A program made the translations under genes and the position numbers. Below, in pieces: positions 19,521 through 29,032 of a stretch of DNA of 64,000 bases. Within the stretch, counting starts at the first letter, position 1. Each line of letters starts with the position of its first letter. The DNA is from Martinezella rhizogenes. GTDB lineage: Bacteria; Pseudomonadota; Alphaproteobacteria; Rhizobiales; Rhizobiaceae. The notes under the pieces are model-generated. The model saw only the letters and a program-made list of their open reading frames with translations. It searched no databases and was not told the origin of the DNA. The stretch lies in assembly GCF_027460065.1 (NCBI RefSeq), contig NZ_JAPYZZ010000011.1, positions 113,480 to 177,479 on the forward strand, in the 5' to 3' direction.

Positions 19521-20312
19521 ATGACAACATTTGTCACCCGCGTTCAGACACGCATTTTTCTTGCCGCAGCCCTTTCGGCCACGGCTTTCGCAACACCGAT
19601 GCACGCGCAGGAAGGCAACGGCACGTCCTTCATCGAGAACTTCGATCAGATGGACAGAAGCTTCTGGTATGTTTCCGACGGCTGGAACAACGGCGCGCAT
19701 CAAAATTGTACCTGGTCGAAGAAACTGGCGACCGTGGAAAACGGCCAGCTGACGCTCGGTTTCGAGGAGGCCAAGGCCGGCGAGCGCAATTTCGCCTGCG
19801 GTGAAATCCAGACCAAGGGGCGTTATCGTTACGGCACCTATGAAGCCCGCATGAAGGCCGCCACCGGCTCTGGCCTGAACTCCGCGTTCTTCACCTATAT
19901 CGGCCCGACCGACAAGAAACCGCACGATGAAATCGACTTCGAGGTTCTGGGCAAAAATACCGGTAAGGTGCAGCTCAACCAGTATATTTCCGCCAAGGGC
20001 GGCAATGAGAAGCTGGTGCCTGTGGAAGGCGGCGCCGATGCCGGCTTTAACGACTACGCTTTCGTCTGGGAGCCGCAGCGCCTGCGTTATTACGTCAACG
20101 GCAAGCTCGTCCATGAGGTGACGGACGAGTCGAAAATCCCGCAAAACGCCCAGAAGATTTTCTTCAGCCTGTGGGGCACCGACACGCTGAAAGACTGGAT
20201 GGGTAAGTTTTCTTACGCCGGACCATCACAGATGATCGTTGATCGTTTTGCCTTCACGGCGCTCGGCGACAAGTGCCAGTTCCCGGAATCCATCGCCTGC
20301 GCCCTCAACTGA
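19521..20312 (+). CDS. exoK: Endo-1,3-1,4-beta-glycanase ExoK (GH16)
   Basis: 263 aa secreted glycanase that cleaves nascent succinoglycan. The signal peptide ends near AFATPMHA-QEG. The GH16 catalytic motif DEIDFEVLG is intact, giving the two glutamates of the E-x-D-x-E site, and the aromatic WNNGAHQNCTW substrate region is present. ATG 19521 follows AGAGGTGAACCA; an upstream frame overlapping exoH is rejected. Second gene of the exoHKLAMO transcript. Confidence 0.93.
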   Translation: MTTFVTRVQTRIFLAAALSATAFATPMHAQEGNGTSFIENFDQMDRSFWYVSDGWNNGAHQNCTWSKKLATVENGQLTLGFEEAKAGERNFACGEIQTKGRYRYGTYEARMKAATGSGLNSAFFTYIGPTDKKPHDEIDFEVLGKNTGKVQLNQYISAKGGNEKLVPVEGGADAGFNDYAFVWEPQRLRYYVNGKLVHEVTDESKIPQNAQKIFFSLWGTDTLKDWMGKFSYAGPSQMIVDRFAFTALGDKCQFPESIACALN

Positions 20313-20352
20313 TTTTTTTGAACCAAAACGTCATTCGCGGCGTCTCTGACGC

Positions 20353-21555
20353 ATGAACCAACCGGACCCTTGCATGACCCATGTTGTATATCTCGCGCAT
20401 GATCTGTCGGACCCCGCCATTCGCCGGCGGGTGCTGACCCTGCTTGCGGGCGGGGCGCGGGTCACACTGGCGGGTTTCCGGCGTGGGCAGAACCGGCTGG
20501 CGGAGATCGAAGGCGTCGTACCCGTTGTACTCGGGGAGACCGCCGACGGGCAGTTTCTGCAGCGCATGGCGGCGGTGGCGAAAGCCAGCCTTTCGCTCGG
20601 CAAAACATTGAGCGGCATCCCCACCCCCGATGTCATTCTTGCCAGAAACCTCGAAATGCTGGCTCTGGCAAAGCGCGCCATGTCGATCTACTCCGGGCAG
20701 CCGGCGCTGGTTTACGAATGTCTCGACATTCACCGCCTGCTTCTGAACGAAGGCAAACCCGGGCAGATGCTCAATGCAGCGCAGCGTTATTTCGCCCGCG
20801 ACGCCAAGCTGCTGATGACGAGTTCTCCGGCCTTCGTCGAGCATTATTTCAAGCCCGTCTCCGGCCTCGGCCTTCCCGTCCTTTTGCAGGAAAACAAGGT
20901 GCTGGCGCTCGACGCCACCTTTACTGTCACGCCGCAACCACGCGCACCCGCCCCCGGCGAGCCGTGGAAAATCGGCTGGTTCGGCGCGCTTCGTTGCCGC
21001 AAATCGCTCGAAATCCTCGCCGACTTTGCCCGCCGCATGGAAGGCGGGGTCGAAATCATCCTGCGCGGCCGGCCGGCCTATTCGGAGTTTGCGGACTTCG
21101 ACGGTTTCTTGGCCGCCGCCCCGCATCTGCATTTCCATGGGCCTTACAAGAACCCCGAGGATCTCGCCGCCATCTACAACGAGGTGCAGTTCACCTGGGC
21201 GATCGATTTTTTCGAGGAGGGCCAGAATTCCAGCTGGCTGCTGCCCAACCGGCTTTATGAGGGCTGCCTTTATGGCACCCTGCCGATTGCGCTTGCCGGC
21301 ACGGAAACCTCCCGTTTCATTGAAAAACGCGATATCGGTTTTGTCCTGCAAAATGCACGCCCGGACGAACTCGCCGCTCTGTTCGGCCAGATGACGCCGC
21401 AAACCTATGCGGACGCCTTTAACACCCTTTCGGCCCTCGACAGGAAACAATGGCTGACGGACCGCGACGATTGCCGTCAGCTGGTGCAGCACTTGTCCTC
21501 GCTTTCCAAATCCGCTTCCGGCCATGCCCGTGAAGCGCAGTTTTCACCCGTGTAG
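20353..21555 (+). CDS. exoL: Succinoglycan glucosyltransferase ExoL
   Basis: 400 aa protein of the ExoL type, which adds the second sugar to the lipid-linked galactose in S. meliloti. The N-terminus MTHVVYLAHDLSDPAIRRRV and the later GWFGALRCRKSLEILADFARR resemble a GT-B fold. The start could be 20353 or ATG 20374 (MTHVV), which fits the fold better; neither has a strong ribosome site. The assignment rests mainly on position between exoK and exoA and on family likeness. Confidence 0.8.
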   Translation: MNQPDPCMTHVVYLAHDLSDPAIRRRVLTLLAGGARVTLAGFRRGQNRLAEIEGVVPVVLGETADGQFLQRMAAVAKASLSLGKTLSGIPTPDVILARNLEMLALAKRAMSIYSGQPALVYECLDIHRLLLNEGKPGQMLNAAQRYFARDAKLLMTSSPAFVEHYFKPVSGLGLPVLLQENKVLALDATFTVTPQPRAPAPGEPWKIGWFGALRCRKSLEILADFARRMEGGVEIILRGRPAYSEFADFDGFLAAAPHLHFHGPYKNPEDLAAIYNEVQFTWAIDFFEEGQNSSWLLPNRLYEGCLYGTLPIALAGTETSRFIEKRDIGFVLQNARPDELAALFGQMTPQTYADAFNTLSALDRKQWLTDRDDCRQLVQHLSSLSKSASGHAREAQFSPV

Positions 21556-21572
21556 TGCGTAGGGGGCAAATC

Positions 21573-22571
21573 ATGGAAGGTCTTGGTCATTCCGGCATCA
21601 GAACGCTGATCGTCATTCCCTGCCTCAATGAGGCAAAGACGATCGAGGGGCTGCTTGTCAAATTCACCGGCGCGATGCAGGGGCGTCTTTTCCGCATCGT
21701 CGTTGCCGATGGCGGCAGCACGGACGGAACCCGCAATATCGTTTCCGCCTTCGCGGCGACGGACGACCGCGTCACGCTTCTCGCCAATCCGAAGCGCATT
21801 CAGAGCGCCGGCATCAATCTTGCGGTCGCCACCTTCGGCGAGGATTTCGACTACCTCATCCGCATCGACGCTCACGGCGATTATCCCGATGATTATTGCC
21901 AGCGGCTGATCGAGGATGCGGAGCGCACCGGCGCCGATTCCGTCGTCGTGGCCATGGATACGGTCGGCCACGGCCTGTTTCAGAAGGCAACGGCCATCGC
22001 CCAGAATTCCAAGCTCGGCAATGGCGGCTCCAAGCACCGTGAAGGTGCCAAAGGCCACTGGATCGACCATGGCCATCACGCATTGATGCGGATTGCCGCC
22101 TTCGATGCGGTCGGCGGTTATGACGAGAGCTTCAGCCATAATGAGGATGCCGAACTGGATTTCCGCCTGCGCAAATCCGGTTTCCGCATCTGGATGACCG
22201 ACAAGACCCGCATGACCTATTACCCGCGCGCCAGTGTCATGCCGCTGTTCCGGCAATATCTCGCCTATGGTCGCGGCCGGGCGAAGAATTTGCTGAAACA
22301 TCGCTCCATCCCGAAAATCCGTCAGATGATTCCGCTCGCGGTCCTGCCGGTCTTCGTGCTTGCACTGCTGTCGCTCGTGCATTGGGTGGCGCTTATTCCG
22401 CTTGGCCTCTGGATCGCCGCATGTGTGGGTTATGGCTTGTGGATGGCAATAGGTCAGAAAAATCCATACGGCCCGCTCGCCGCCTTTTCGGCAATGGTGA
22501 TGCATCTGGCCTGGTCCACCGGCTTCTGGCTGGAACTCCTGAAATTCCGGGGAAGAAAGGCTGTCTCATGA
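21573..22571 (+). CDS. exoA: Glycosyltransferase family 2, succinoglycan ExoA
   Basis: 332 aa from ATG 21573 (preceded by AGGGGGCAAATC; a GTG at 21555 is possible). GT2 motifs are LIVIPCLNEAKTIEGL, VVADGGSTDGTRNI and LIRIDAHGDYP, and DESFSHNEDAELDFRLR is the downstream acceptor/catalytic region. The C-terminal third has two or three membrane helices, as in ExoA, which adds the third backbone sugar (beta-1,3). It overlaps exoM (ATGA at 22568-22571). Confidence 0.88.
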   Translation: MEGLGHSGIRTLIVIPCLNEAKTIEGLLVKFTGAMQGRLFRIVVADGGSTDGTRNIVSAFAATDDRVTLLANPKRIQSAGINLAVATFGEDFDYLIRIDAHGDYPDDYCQRLIEDAERTGADSVVVAMDTVGHGLFQKATAIAQNSKLGNGGSKHREGAKGHWIDHGHHALMRIAAFDAVGGYDESFSHNEDAELDFRLRKSGFRIWMTDKTRMTYYPRASVMPLFRQYLAYGRGRAKNLLKHRSIPKIRQMIPLAVLPVFVLALLSLVHWVALIPLGLWIAACVGYGLWMAIGQKNPYGPLAAFSAMVMHLAWSTGFWLELLKFRGRKAVS

Positions 22572-23512
22572 CCGACAACACCGTCACCCGCCCACATGAT
22601 TCGAAAACCGTCGATATCGGCATCTGCACCTACAGACGCCCGGCGCTGGTTGCCACACTTCTGTCACTCTTCGAGCTCGACGTGCCGGAAGGCGTGAAAG
22701 TTCGCCTGATTGTTGCGGATAATGACGAGCAGCCGAGTGCCAAAGCGAGCGTCGATCGCCTGCGCGAAAGCGCGCCCTTCGAGATTACCTATGTGCATTG
22801 CCCGAAATCCAATATTTCGATTGCCCGCAATGCCTGCCTGTCGGAATGCAAGGCGGATTATCTGGCCTTTATCGATGATGACGAAACCGCCCCGCCGCAT
22901 TGGCTGGCTGCCCTTCTGGAAAAGGCCGATGAAACCGGTGCGGAAACCGTTCTCGGCCCGGTGACGGCTGTCTACCGGGACAATGCACCGGGCTGGATGA
23001 AACGCGGCGATTTCCACTCGACCGTTCCGGTCTGGGTCAATGGCGAGATCATCACCGGTTATACCTGCAATACGCTGCTCAGGATGGAAGCGCCCGCGGT
23101 GAAGGGCCGGCGCTTCGCCCTGGCGCTCGGCCAGAGCGGCGGTGAAGACACGCATTTCTTCTCGCATCTTCACGCCGCCGGCGGCCGTATCGTCTTTGCG
23201 GAAGATGCCGTGCTGTCGGAGCCGGTTCCGGAAAACCGCGCGAGCTTCATATGGCTTGCCAAGCGCCGCTTCCGGTCCGGCCAGACCCATGGCCGCGTGC
23301 TGGCCGAGAAAAAGCCCGGTGCACGCCGCGTGGTGCAGGTCATCAAGGCTGGCGCAAAGGTACTTTATTGCGGTGTCTTTGCCGCGCTGAACGGTTTCAA
23401 CGCCGTGCGCCGCAACCGTTATGCGCTGCGCGGCGCGTTGCATATGGGTTCGATGAGCGGCGCCTTCGGCGTGCGTGAAATCCGCCAATATGGTGCGGTG
23501 GAGGCGACCTGA
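22568..23512 (+). CDS. exoM: Glycosyltransferase family 2, succinoglycan ExoM
   Basis: 314 aa GT2 enzyme with VDIGICTYRRPALVATLLSL, RLIVADNDEQPS, LAFIDDDETAPP (metal site) and a C-terminal membrane-associated basic segment. ExoM adds the fourth backbone glucose in S. meliloti. The start overlaps the exoA stop, and its own stop overlaps exoO (TGATG), so exoA-exoM-exoO are translationally coupled. Confidence 0.88.
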   Translation: MTDNTVTRPHDSKTVDIGICTYRRPALVATLLSLFELDVPEGVKVRLIVADNDEQPSAKASVDRLRESAPFEITYVHCPKSNISIARNACLSECKADYLAFIDDDETAPPHWLAALLEKADETGAETVLGPVTAVYRDNAPGWMKRGDFHSTVPVWVNGEIITGYTCNTLLRMEAPAVKGRRFALALGQSGGEDTHFFSHLHAAGGRIVFAEDAVLSEPVPENRASFIWLAKRRFRSGQTHGRVLAEKKPGARRVVQVIKAGAKVLYCGVFAALNGFNAVRRNRYALRGALHMGSMSGAFGVREIRQYGAVEAT

Positions 23513-24492
23513 TGGAGAATCTCACCTCACCGCCCGATATCAGCTTCGTCATCGCCGCCTATAATGCCGCCGATACGATCGAAGCCGCCGTTCACAGCGC
23601 GCTCGACCAGCGGGGCGTGACGCTGGAGGTGATTGTCGTGGATGACCGTTCCGCCGACGATACCATCCCGTTCGTGGAGGCGATTGCCGCCATCGATCCG
23701 CGCGTCCGCCTGCTTGCGCTCGAAGAAAACCTCGGTCCGGGCGGTGCGCGCAATGCAGGCATCGAAGCCGCGACCGGACGCTGGATCGCCGTGCTCGATT
23801 CCGACGATGTCATACGTCCCGAGCGCTCCGCCTGCATGATGTGCCGGGCGGAAGCAGCCAATGCCGTCGTCGCGGTCGACAATCTCGATGTCGTCTACAC
23901 CGACGGCAGGCCGATGGAGACGATGTTCCCGGAAGGATTTCTGGAGGAACGAGCGGTTCTCACGCTTGAGGACTTCATTTCCTCCAACATCCTGTTCCGT
24001 TCAACCTTCAATTTCGGTTACATGAAACCGATGTTCCGACGCGATTTCCTCAATGGCGAGGGGCTGCGCTTCCGCGAGGATATCCGCATCGGCGAGGACT
24101 ATATCCTGCTCGCCTCGGCGCTCGCTGCCGGCGGTCTCTGCGTCATCGAACCGAAGCCGGGTTATATCTACAATATCCGCGAAGGCTCGATTTCGCGCGT
24201 GCTCGAACTTCATCACGTCGAGGCGATGATGCGGGCAGATCAGGAATTCCTGAGCCACTACACATTGCTGCCGGCCGCCATGGATGCGCAGCAGGCGAGA
24301 GCCCGCAGCCTGCGGCTGGCGCATAATTTTTTGACATTGGTGGAAAACATCAAGAGCCGCTCGGTACTCGGCGCCTTGAAGACCACGATCAGGGATCCTG
24401 CCGTACTGGGGCATTTGCGAATGCCCATTGCAGTGCGGCTGAGGAGGCTGCGGGACGCGATGTTTGCGCCTGCGGCAAAAATACAGGGGTGA
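23512..24492 (+). CDS. exoO: Glycosyltransferase family 2, succinoglycan ExoO
   Basis: 326 aa GT2 enzyme with ISFVIAAYNAADTIEAAV, VIVVDDRSADDTIP, AVLDSDDVIRP and RIGEDYILLASALA. In S. meliloti ExoO adds the first beta-1,6 side-chain glucose. It is the last gene of the tightly overlapping exoA-M-O block; a strong hairpin follows before exoN. It shares overall architecture with ExoU in this window (GED motif and C-terminal helices), indicating a common origin. Confidence 0.87.
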   Translation: MENLTSPPDISFVIAAYNAADTIEAAVHSALDQRGVTLEVIVVDDRSADDTIPFVEAIAAIDPRVRLLALEENLGPGGARNAGIEAATGRWIAVLDSDDVIRPERSACMMCRAEAANAVVAVDNLDVVYTDGRPMETMFPEGFLEERAVLTLEDFISSNILFRSTFNFGYMKPMFRRDFLNGEGLRFREDIRIGEDYILLASALAAGGLCVIEPKPGYIYNIREGSISRVLELHHVEAMMRADQEFLSHYTLLPAAMDAQQARARSLRLAHNFLTLVENIKSRSVLGALKTTIRDPAVLGHLRMPIAVRLRRLRDAMFAPAAKIQG

Positions 24493-24496
24493 GAAG

Positions 24497-24533
24497 GCAG
24501 ATTTCGTGAAATTTGCGCGTGGACGAAATCTGC
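24497..24533 (+). promoter_or_regulatory. Stable hairpin between exoO and exoN
   Basis: GCAGATTTCGT and ACGAAATCTGC form a perfect 11-bp stem around a 15-base loop, starting 4 bases after the exoO stop. No T-run follows, so it is more likely an mRNA-processing or stabilising structure than a terminator. Confidence 0.6.
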
Positions 24534-24576
24534 GCGGGGACTGGGGACAGATCAAACCTTGATGAAGGAGAACGCG

Positions 24577-25482
24577 ATGGACCTGAACAGAACTGTCAGA
24601 AAAGCCGTCATTCCGGTAGCCGGTAACGGCACGCGGTTTTTGCCCGCCACCAAGGCGACGCCAAAGGAAATGCTGACGATCGTGGATCGTCCCGTTGTGC
24701 AATATGCCGTTGACGAGGCCATGCAGGCCGGCATCGAACACATTATTTTTGTCACGAGCCGCAACAAGACCGCCATCGAGGACTATTTCGACAGCGCACC
24801 CGAACTCATCAACACGCTCACTCGCTCCGGCAAGACCGTGCAGGTGCTGCAGCTGGAAAAGATGCTGCCGGTTGCCGGCACCGTCAGCTATACGCGCCAG
24901 CAGGTGCCACTCGGTCTCGGCCACGCCGTCTGGTGTGCGCGCGAACTGGTGGGCAAGGAACCCTTCGCCCTGCTTCTGCCTGACATGGTGTCCTATGGCG
25001 CACGCGGCTGCATTGCCGGGCTGATGGAACTTTACGACGAGGTTGGCGGCAATATTCTCGGTGTCGAGGAATGCCTGCCGGAAGAAGTCTCGTCCTATGG
25101 CGTCGTCGGCGTCGGCCAGAAGGTCAATCACGGCTTTTCCGTCACCGAAATGGTCGAAAAGCCGGAACCCTCGAAGGCGCCTTCGAATTATTACCTGAAC
25201 GGTCGCTACATCCTGCAGCCGGAAATCTTCGATATTCTCGCCAGGCAGGAACGCGGCGCGGGCAATGAGATTCAGTTGACCGATGGCATGAAGCGACTTG
25301 CCGAAAAGCAGCCGTTCCACGCACAGAAATATTCGGGTCGCACCTTTGATTGCGGCAGCAAACAGGGCTTCATTGCCGCCAACGTCGCCTTCTCGCTGAT
25401 GCGTTCGGATATGGAGGCCCAGGTCCTCGCTTCGGTGAAGGAACTGATCGCAAATCACGAAAGCCGCGTCCAGGCGGCCTGA
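24577..25482 (+). CDS. exoN: UTP-glucose-1-phosphate uridylyltransferase ExoN (GalU type)
   Basis: 301 aa. Makes UDP-glucose from the glucose-1-phosphate delivered by phosphoglucomutase; precursor for all glucose residues of succinoglycan. The nucleotidyl-transferase loop [23 protein letters not shown] is intact in order (G-x-G-T-R-x-x-P and K-x-x-P-K-E), as are LLLPDMV and the C-terminal [13 protein letters not shown] 24577 is preceded by AAGGAGAACGCG, so it is preferred over ATG 24559. Confidence 0.93.
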   Translation: MDLNRTVRKAVIPVAGNGTRFLPATKATPKEMLTIVDRPVVQYAVDEAMQAGIEHIIFVTSRNKTAIEDYFDSAPELINTLTRSGKTVQVLQLEKMLPVAGTVSYTRQQVPLGLGHAVWCARELVGKEPFALLLPDMVSYGARGCIAGLMELYDEVGGNILGVEECLPEEVSSYGVVGVGQKVNHGFSVTEMVEKPEPSKAPSNYYLNGRYILQPEIFDILARQERGAGNEIQLTDGMKRLAEKQPFHAQKYSGRTFDCGSKQGFIAANVAFSLMRSDMEAQVLASVKELIANHESRVQAA

Positions 25483-25529
25483 CGTTCATCGCGCCACCGG
25501 GGAGGCGGCCGGCGCACCGATAACGGGAG

Positions 25530-25571
25530 GCGGGAAGGCGAGCGATGCTCGGCTTCCCGCGTACCATTTTT
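25530..25571 (+). terminator. Terminator-like hairpin between exoN and exoP
   Basis: A 14-bp stem with one mismatch (25530-25543 with 25547-25560) closes a 3-base GAT loop and is followed by a short T-run at 25567-25571. It begins 47 bases past the exoN stop and ends 29 bases before the exoP start. It has the form of a rho-independent terminator placed inside a run of cooriented genes, so it may attenuate read-through into exoP. Confidence 0.65.
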
Positions 25572-25589
25572 AATTCACAAGGTAGGTCC

Positions 25590-27938
25590 ATGCACCACAA
25601 GACCTTTAAATCCAACATCGGTTTTCCGGAATCCGGCAAGGATTCCGACACGTTCATCGACCTCGACCGCCTGTGGGCCGCCGTGGTGCGCCGTGCCAAT
25701 GTCATTGCCGCCTCCGTCATTGCCGCCGTCATCCTCGCCGGCCTTTATCTGGTGCTCGCGACCCCCGTTTATACCGCGATGACGCAGGTGCTGCTCGATG
25801 AAAGCCTTTCCCGTTATGCGGAAGAGGAATCTCCGGTGCCGGCCGCGCAGATCGTCGACAACCGCATCGCCAGCGCCGTGGAAATCCTCAAATCCAAGGA
25901 AATGGCGCTGACGGTGGTCGACAAGGCCAAGCTTGACGAGAACGACACCATCGTCAATCCGCCGATGTCGCCGGTCGAACTCGTCAAATCTTCCGTGCGC
26001 GGTATCCTCGATCTTGTCCTGCCGGGCGATCCACCGGTCTCCGAAGCCGCCATCCGCGCCGGACGCCGCGAAAAGGCCGCTGCCGTGCTGCAGCAATCGC
26101 TGACGGTGGAACGTGTCGGCCGCAGCTCGGTCATCGCCATCTCCACCCGCTCCACCGACCGGCAGCTCGCCGCGCAGATCGCCAAGACCTATGCGCAGGC
26201 TTACCTCACCGAACAGCTGAACGCCAATTTCGACGCCAGCGAGCGCGCCTCGGTATGGTTGCAGGAGCGCCTGACGGACCTCAATCAGCGCGCCCAGGCG
26301 GCGGAGCTTGCGGTTCAGAAATTCCGGTCCGACAATAATATCGTGTCCTCACGCGGCGAACTGATGTCGGAAAGCCAGCTTGCCGATCTCAACGGCCAGC
26401 TGATCGCCGCGCAGGCCGATGCCGCTACGGCATCCGCCCGTTACAGCCAGTATAAGTCGATCATCGATCGTGGACCGGAAACGGCTGTCGACAACGCCGT
26501 CGTATCTGCTCGTGACACCGACAATTCGGTCATTCAGGATTTACGCAAGCGCTACATCACCATTTCCGACCGGCAGCGGGGTATCGTCCAGCAGTTCGGT
26601 GCAGATCACCCGCAGGCGACCGCGCTCGACGCCGAGAAAAAAGAGCTGTCGCAGCAAATCTTCCAGGAATTGCAGCAGCTGACTGGCAGCTTCAAGAACG
26701 AATATGACGTCGCCAATTCCCGCGTGCAGTCGTTGCGCGACAATATCGACAAGGTGGCTGGCCGCAATTCGCAAGCCAATATCACCATGGTGCAACTACG
26801 CGAACTCGAGCAGCGGGCAACCGCCTTGCGCACTCTCTACCAGTCGTATCTTGGCCGTTTCGAAGAGGCTTCGCAGAAGCAGTCGCTGCCGATCGCCAAG
26901 GCCCGCATCATCTCCGAAGCCGGCCTGCCGACATCGCCTTCCAGCCCGAAAAAGACCATGACCATGGCGCTTTCGGTCATCCTCGGCCTGATGCTGGGTG
27001 GCGGTATCGCCGCACTTCTGGAATTCCGCGATCGCTTCTTCCACACCGGCAATGACGTGCGGGACAATCTGCGCATGCGTTTCCTGGGCTACCTGCCCTT
27101 CATCGGTGAAAGAGGCGTGGAAAATGCCAAGACCGGCAACAGCGCCGCCACCCCCGGCGGCGAGAACGCCACGCTTGACGACAGCGGGCAGGTCTCCTTC
27201 CAGAAAATGCTGCGCCTTGCCGTCGACAGCCCGCGCTCCAGTTTCGCCGAAACGCTGCGCAACGTGAAACTGACGGCGGATGTCGTCATTCAGGAACGCC
27301 AGTGCCGGGTTATCGGCGTCATTTCCTGCCTGCCGAACGAAGGCAAGTCGGTCGTGGCACTCAACCTCGCCGGGCTCATCGCCTCGACAGGCAAACGCAC
27401 GCTTGTCGTGGACGCCGATATCCGCAATCCCGGCCTCAGCCGCATGCTGACGACACGCCAGTCCGCCGGCCTCGTTGAAGTCGTGCTCGATGAAGTTCCG
27501 TGGACGCAGGCGGTGAAGGTAGATACGCGCACGAAGATGGGCATCCTGCCGGTTTCCACCAGCAACCAGTTTGCCCATTCGAGCGAGTTGCTCTCGTCCT
27601 CCGGCATGCGCAAATTCATCGATTCTGCCCGCGAAGCCTGCGATTACATCATCGTTGACCTTGCGCCCGTCGTTCCCGTCATCGACGCCAAGGCTTTTGC
27701 ACCGCAGGTGGACGGCTTTGTCTTCGTGACCGAATGGGGCAAGACGCCGATCCAGATGGTGCAGAACCTGATGGCCAACGAACCGCAGATCGCCAACAAG
27801 ACGCTGGGCATCGTGCTTAACAAGACCGACATGACGGAATTGCAGCGTTATGCCGGCCCCGGCGGTTCGGAGCATTATCACGAGAAATTCTCGGCCTATT
27901 ACGGCGACGCCAAGCCGCCGGTAAAGGAAGATGCCTGA
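25590..27938 (+). CDS. exoP: Succinoglycan chain-length/transport protein ExoP (Wzz-BY-kinase)
   Basis: 782 aa inner-membrane polysaccharide co-polymerase. A Wzz domain is bounded by membrane helices near residues 37-58 and 457-477, with a long periplasmic coiled-coil region between. The cytoplasmic tyrosine-kinase domain has Walker A (PNEGKS, about 582-587), Walker A' (TLVVDADIR, about 605) and Walker B (YIIVDLAP, about 686). The tail ends with a few tyrosines (GSEHYHEKFSAYYGD), fewer than in E. coli Wzc. ATG 25590 follows AAGGTAGGTCC. A clean terminator closes the cluster. Confidence 0.93.
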   Translation: MHHKTFKSNIGFPESGKDSDTFIDLDRLWAAVVRRANVIAASVIAAVILAGLYLVLATPVYTAMTQVLLDESLSRYAEEESPVPAAQIVDNRIASAVEILKSKEMALTVVDKAKLDENDTIVNPPMSPVELVKSSVRGILDLVLPGDPPVSEAAIRAGRREKAAAVLQQSLTVERVGRSSVIAISTRSTDRQLAAQIAKTYAQAYLTEQLNANFDASERASVWLQERLTDLNQRAQAAELAVQKFRSDNNIVSSRGELMSESQLADLNGQLIAAQADAATASARYSQYKSIIDRGPETAVDNAVVSARDTDNSVIQDLRKRYITISDRQRGIVQQFGADHPQATALDAEKKELSQQIFQELQQLTGSFKNEYDVANSRVQSLRDNIDKVAGRNSQANITMVQLRELEQRATALRTLYQSYLGRFEEASQKQSLPIAKARIISEAGLPTSPSSPKKTMTMALSVILGLMLGGGIAALLEFRDRFFHTGNDVRDNLRMRFLGYLPFIGERGVENAKTGNSAATPGGENATLDDSGQVSFQKMLRLAVDSPRSSFAETLRNVKLTADVVIQERQCRVIGVISCLPNEGKSVVALNLAGLIASTGKRTLVVDADIRNPGLSRMLTTRQSAGLVEVVLDEVPWTQAVKVDTRTKMGILPVSTSNQFAHSSELLSSSGMRKFIDSAREACDYIIVDLAPVVPVIDAKAFAPQVDGFVFVTEWGKTPIQMVQNLMANEPQIANKTLGIVLNKTDMTELQRYAGPGGSEHYHEKFSAYYGDAKPPVKEDA

Positions 27939-27947
27939 TCATGAAAC

Positions 27948-27973
27948 GGCCCGGTGAAAACCGGGCCTTTTTT
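27948..27973 (+). terminator. Rho-independent terminator after exoP
   Basis: GGCCCGGT and ACCGGGCC form an 8-bp stem with a GAAA tetraloop, followed by six T. It lies 9 bases after the exoP stop and marks the end of the exo cluster. Confidence 0.9.
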
Positions 27974-28063
27974 CTGCGAGGGTTCCATCGACAAACCGAT
28001 GGCATTGCCCGACGAAATGCGCATTGATGGCGGAAAGCCAAATCGCAAGCAGGACCCAATCTC

Positions 28064-29008
28064 ATGCCATCACCCATCGCCTTTGTTTCGCGGATGACTG
28101 TGGAAACGGAAGCCGTCTGGAAACAGGCGCTGCGCGCCGCCATGCCGCAAGAGGAAATTCTTTCCTTTTCCGAATTGTCAGACAGCCAGAAACAAGCGGT
28201 AGATTTCGCCATCGTCGCCAATCCCGATCCGGCCGATATTGCCGCACTTCCAGGCCTCACATGGATCCACAGCCTGTGGGCTGGTGTCGAACGGCTGGTG
28301 CTGGAACTGGGTGAGAAGGCTCCGCCCATCGTTCGCCTGAAGGATCCCGAGCTTTCCCGCGTGATGGCGGAGGCCGTGCTGGCATGGACCTATTATCTGC
28401 AGCGCAACATGCCAGCCTATCGCGAGAACCAGGAAAAGGCGCTCTGGCAGGAGCTGGACTACCGTCACCCCGGCGAGATGACCATCGGCCTGCTCGGCCT
28501 TGGGGCGCTCGGAACGGCGGCGGCGGAGCGCCTCACCCAAGCCGGCTTCAACGTCGCCGGCTGGAGCCGCTCGGAAAAGGCAATCGCGGGAGTGGAAACA
28601 CTGAAGGGGGAGGACGGGCTACGGGCATTGCTCGAAAAAAGCGACATTCTCGTCTGCCTTGTGCCGCTCACCGATGCGACGCGCGGTCTTCTCGATGCCG
28701 GCCGTCTTGCCATGATGAAACACGGCGCTGCACTCATCAATTTCGCCCGTGGCGCCGTCATCGTTGCCGACGACCTGCTCGCTGCGTTCGATTCCGGACG
28801 GATTTCCCACGCCGTTCTCGATGTCTTCGAACAGGAGCCGCTGCCCACGGCTTCACCATTCTGGCGGCACCCGAAAGCCACCGTCCTGCCGCATATTTCC
28901 GCCCCGACAAGCCGGGAGAGTTCGGCCCGCATCGTGGCGGGCAATGTTCGCGCTTGGCGGCAGACCGGCAGCTTGCCGGAAACGGTCGACATGATCCGCG
29001 GTTATTGA
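28064..29008 (+). CDS. D-2-hydroxyacid dehydrogenase, glyoxylate/hydroxypyruvate reductase A type
   Basis: 314 aa NAD(P)-dependent oxidoreductase of the D-isomer 2-hydroxyacid dehydrogenase family, likely reducing glyoxylate or hydroxypyruvate. The Rossmann loop IGLLGLGALGTAAAERL is near residue 145; the conserved Arg (NFARGAVI), Glu (EQEPLP) and His (LPHISAPT) of the active site are all present. It stands alone after the exoP terminator and converges on the histidine kinase gene 24 bases away. Confidence 0.88.
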   Translation: MPSPIAFVSRMTVETEAVWKQALRAAMPQEEILSFSELSDSQKQAVDFAIVANPDPADIAALPGLTWIHSLWAGVERLVLELGEKAPPIVRLKDPELSRVMAEAVLAWTYYLQRNMPAYRENQEKALWQELDYRHPGEMTIGLLGLGALGTAAAERLTQAGFNVAGWSRSEKAIAGVETLKGEDGLRALLEKSDILVCLVPLTDATRGLLDAGRLAMMKHGAALINFARGAVIVADDLLAAFDSGRISHAVLDVFEQEPLPTASPFWRHPKATVLPHISAPTSRESSARIVAGNVRAWRQTGSLPETVDMIRGY

Positions 29009-29032
29009 GCCGGCAACAAGACGGCGGGCGGC

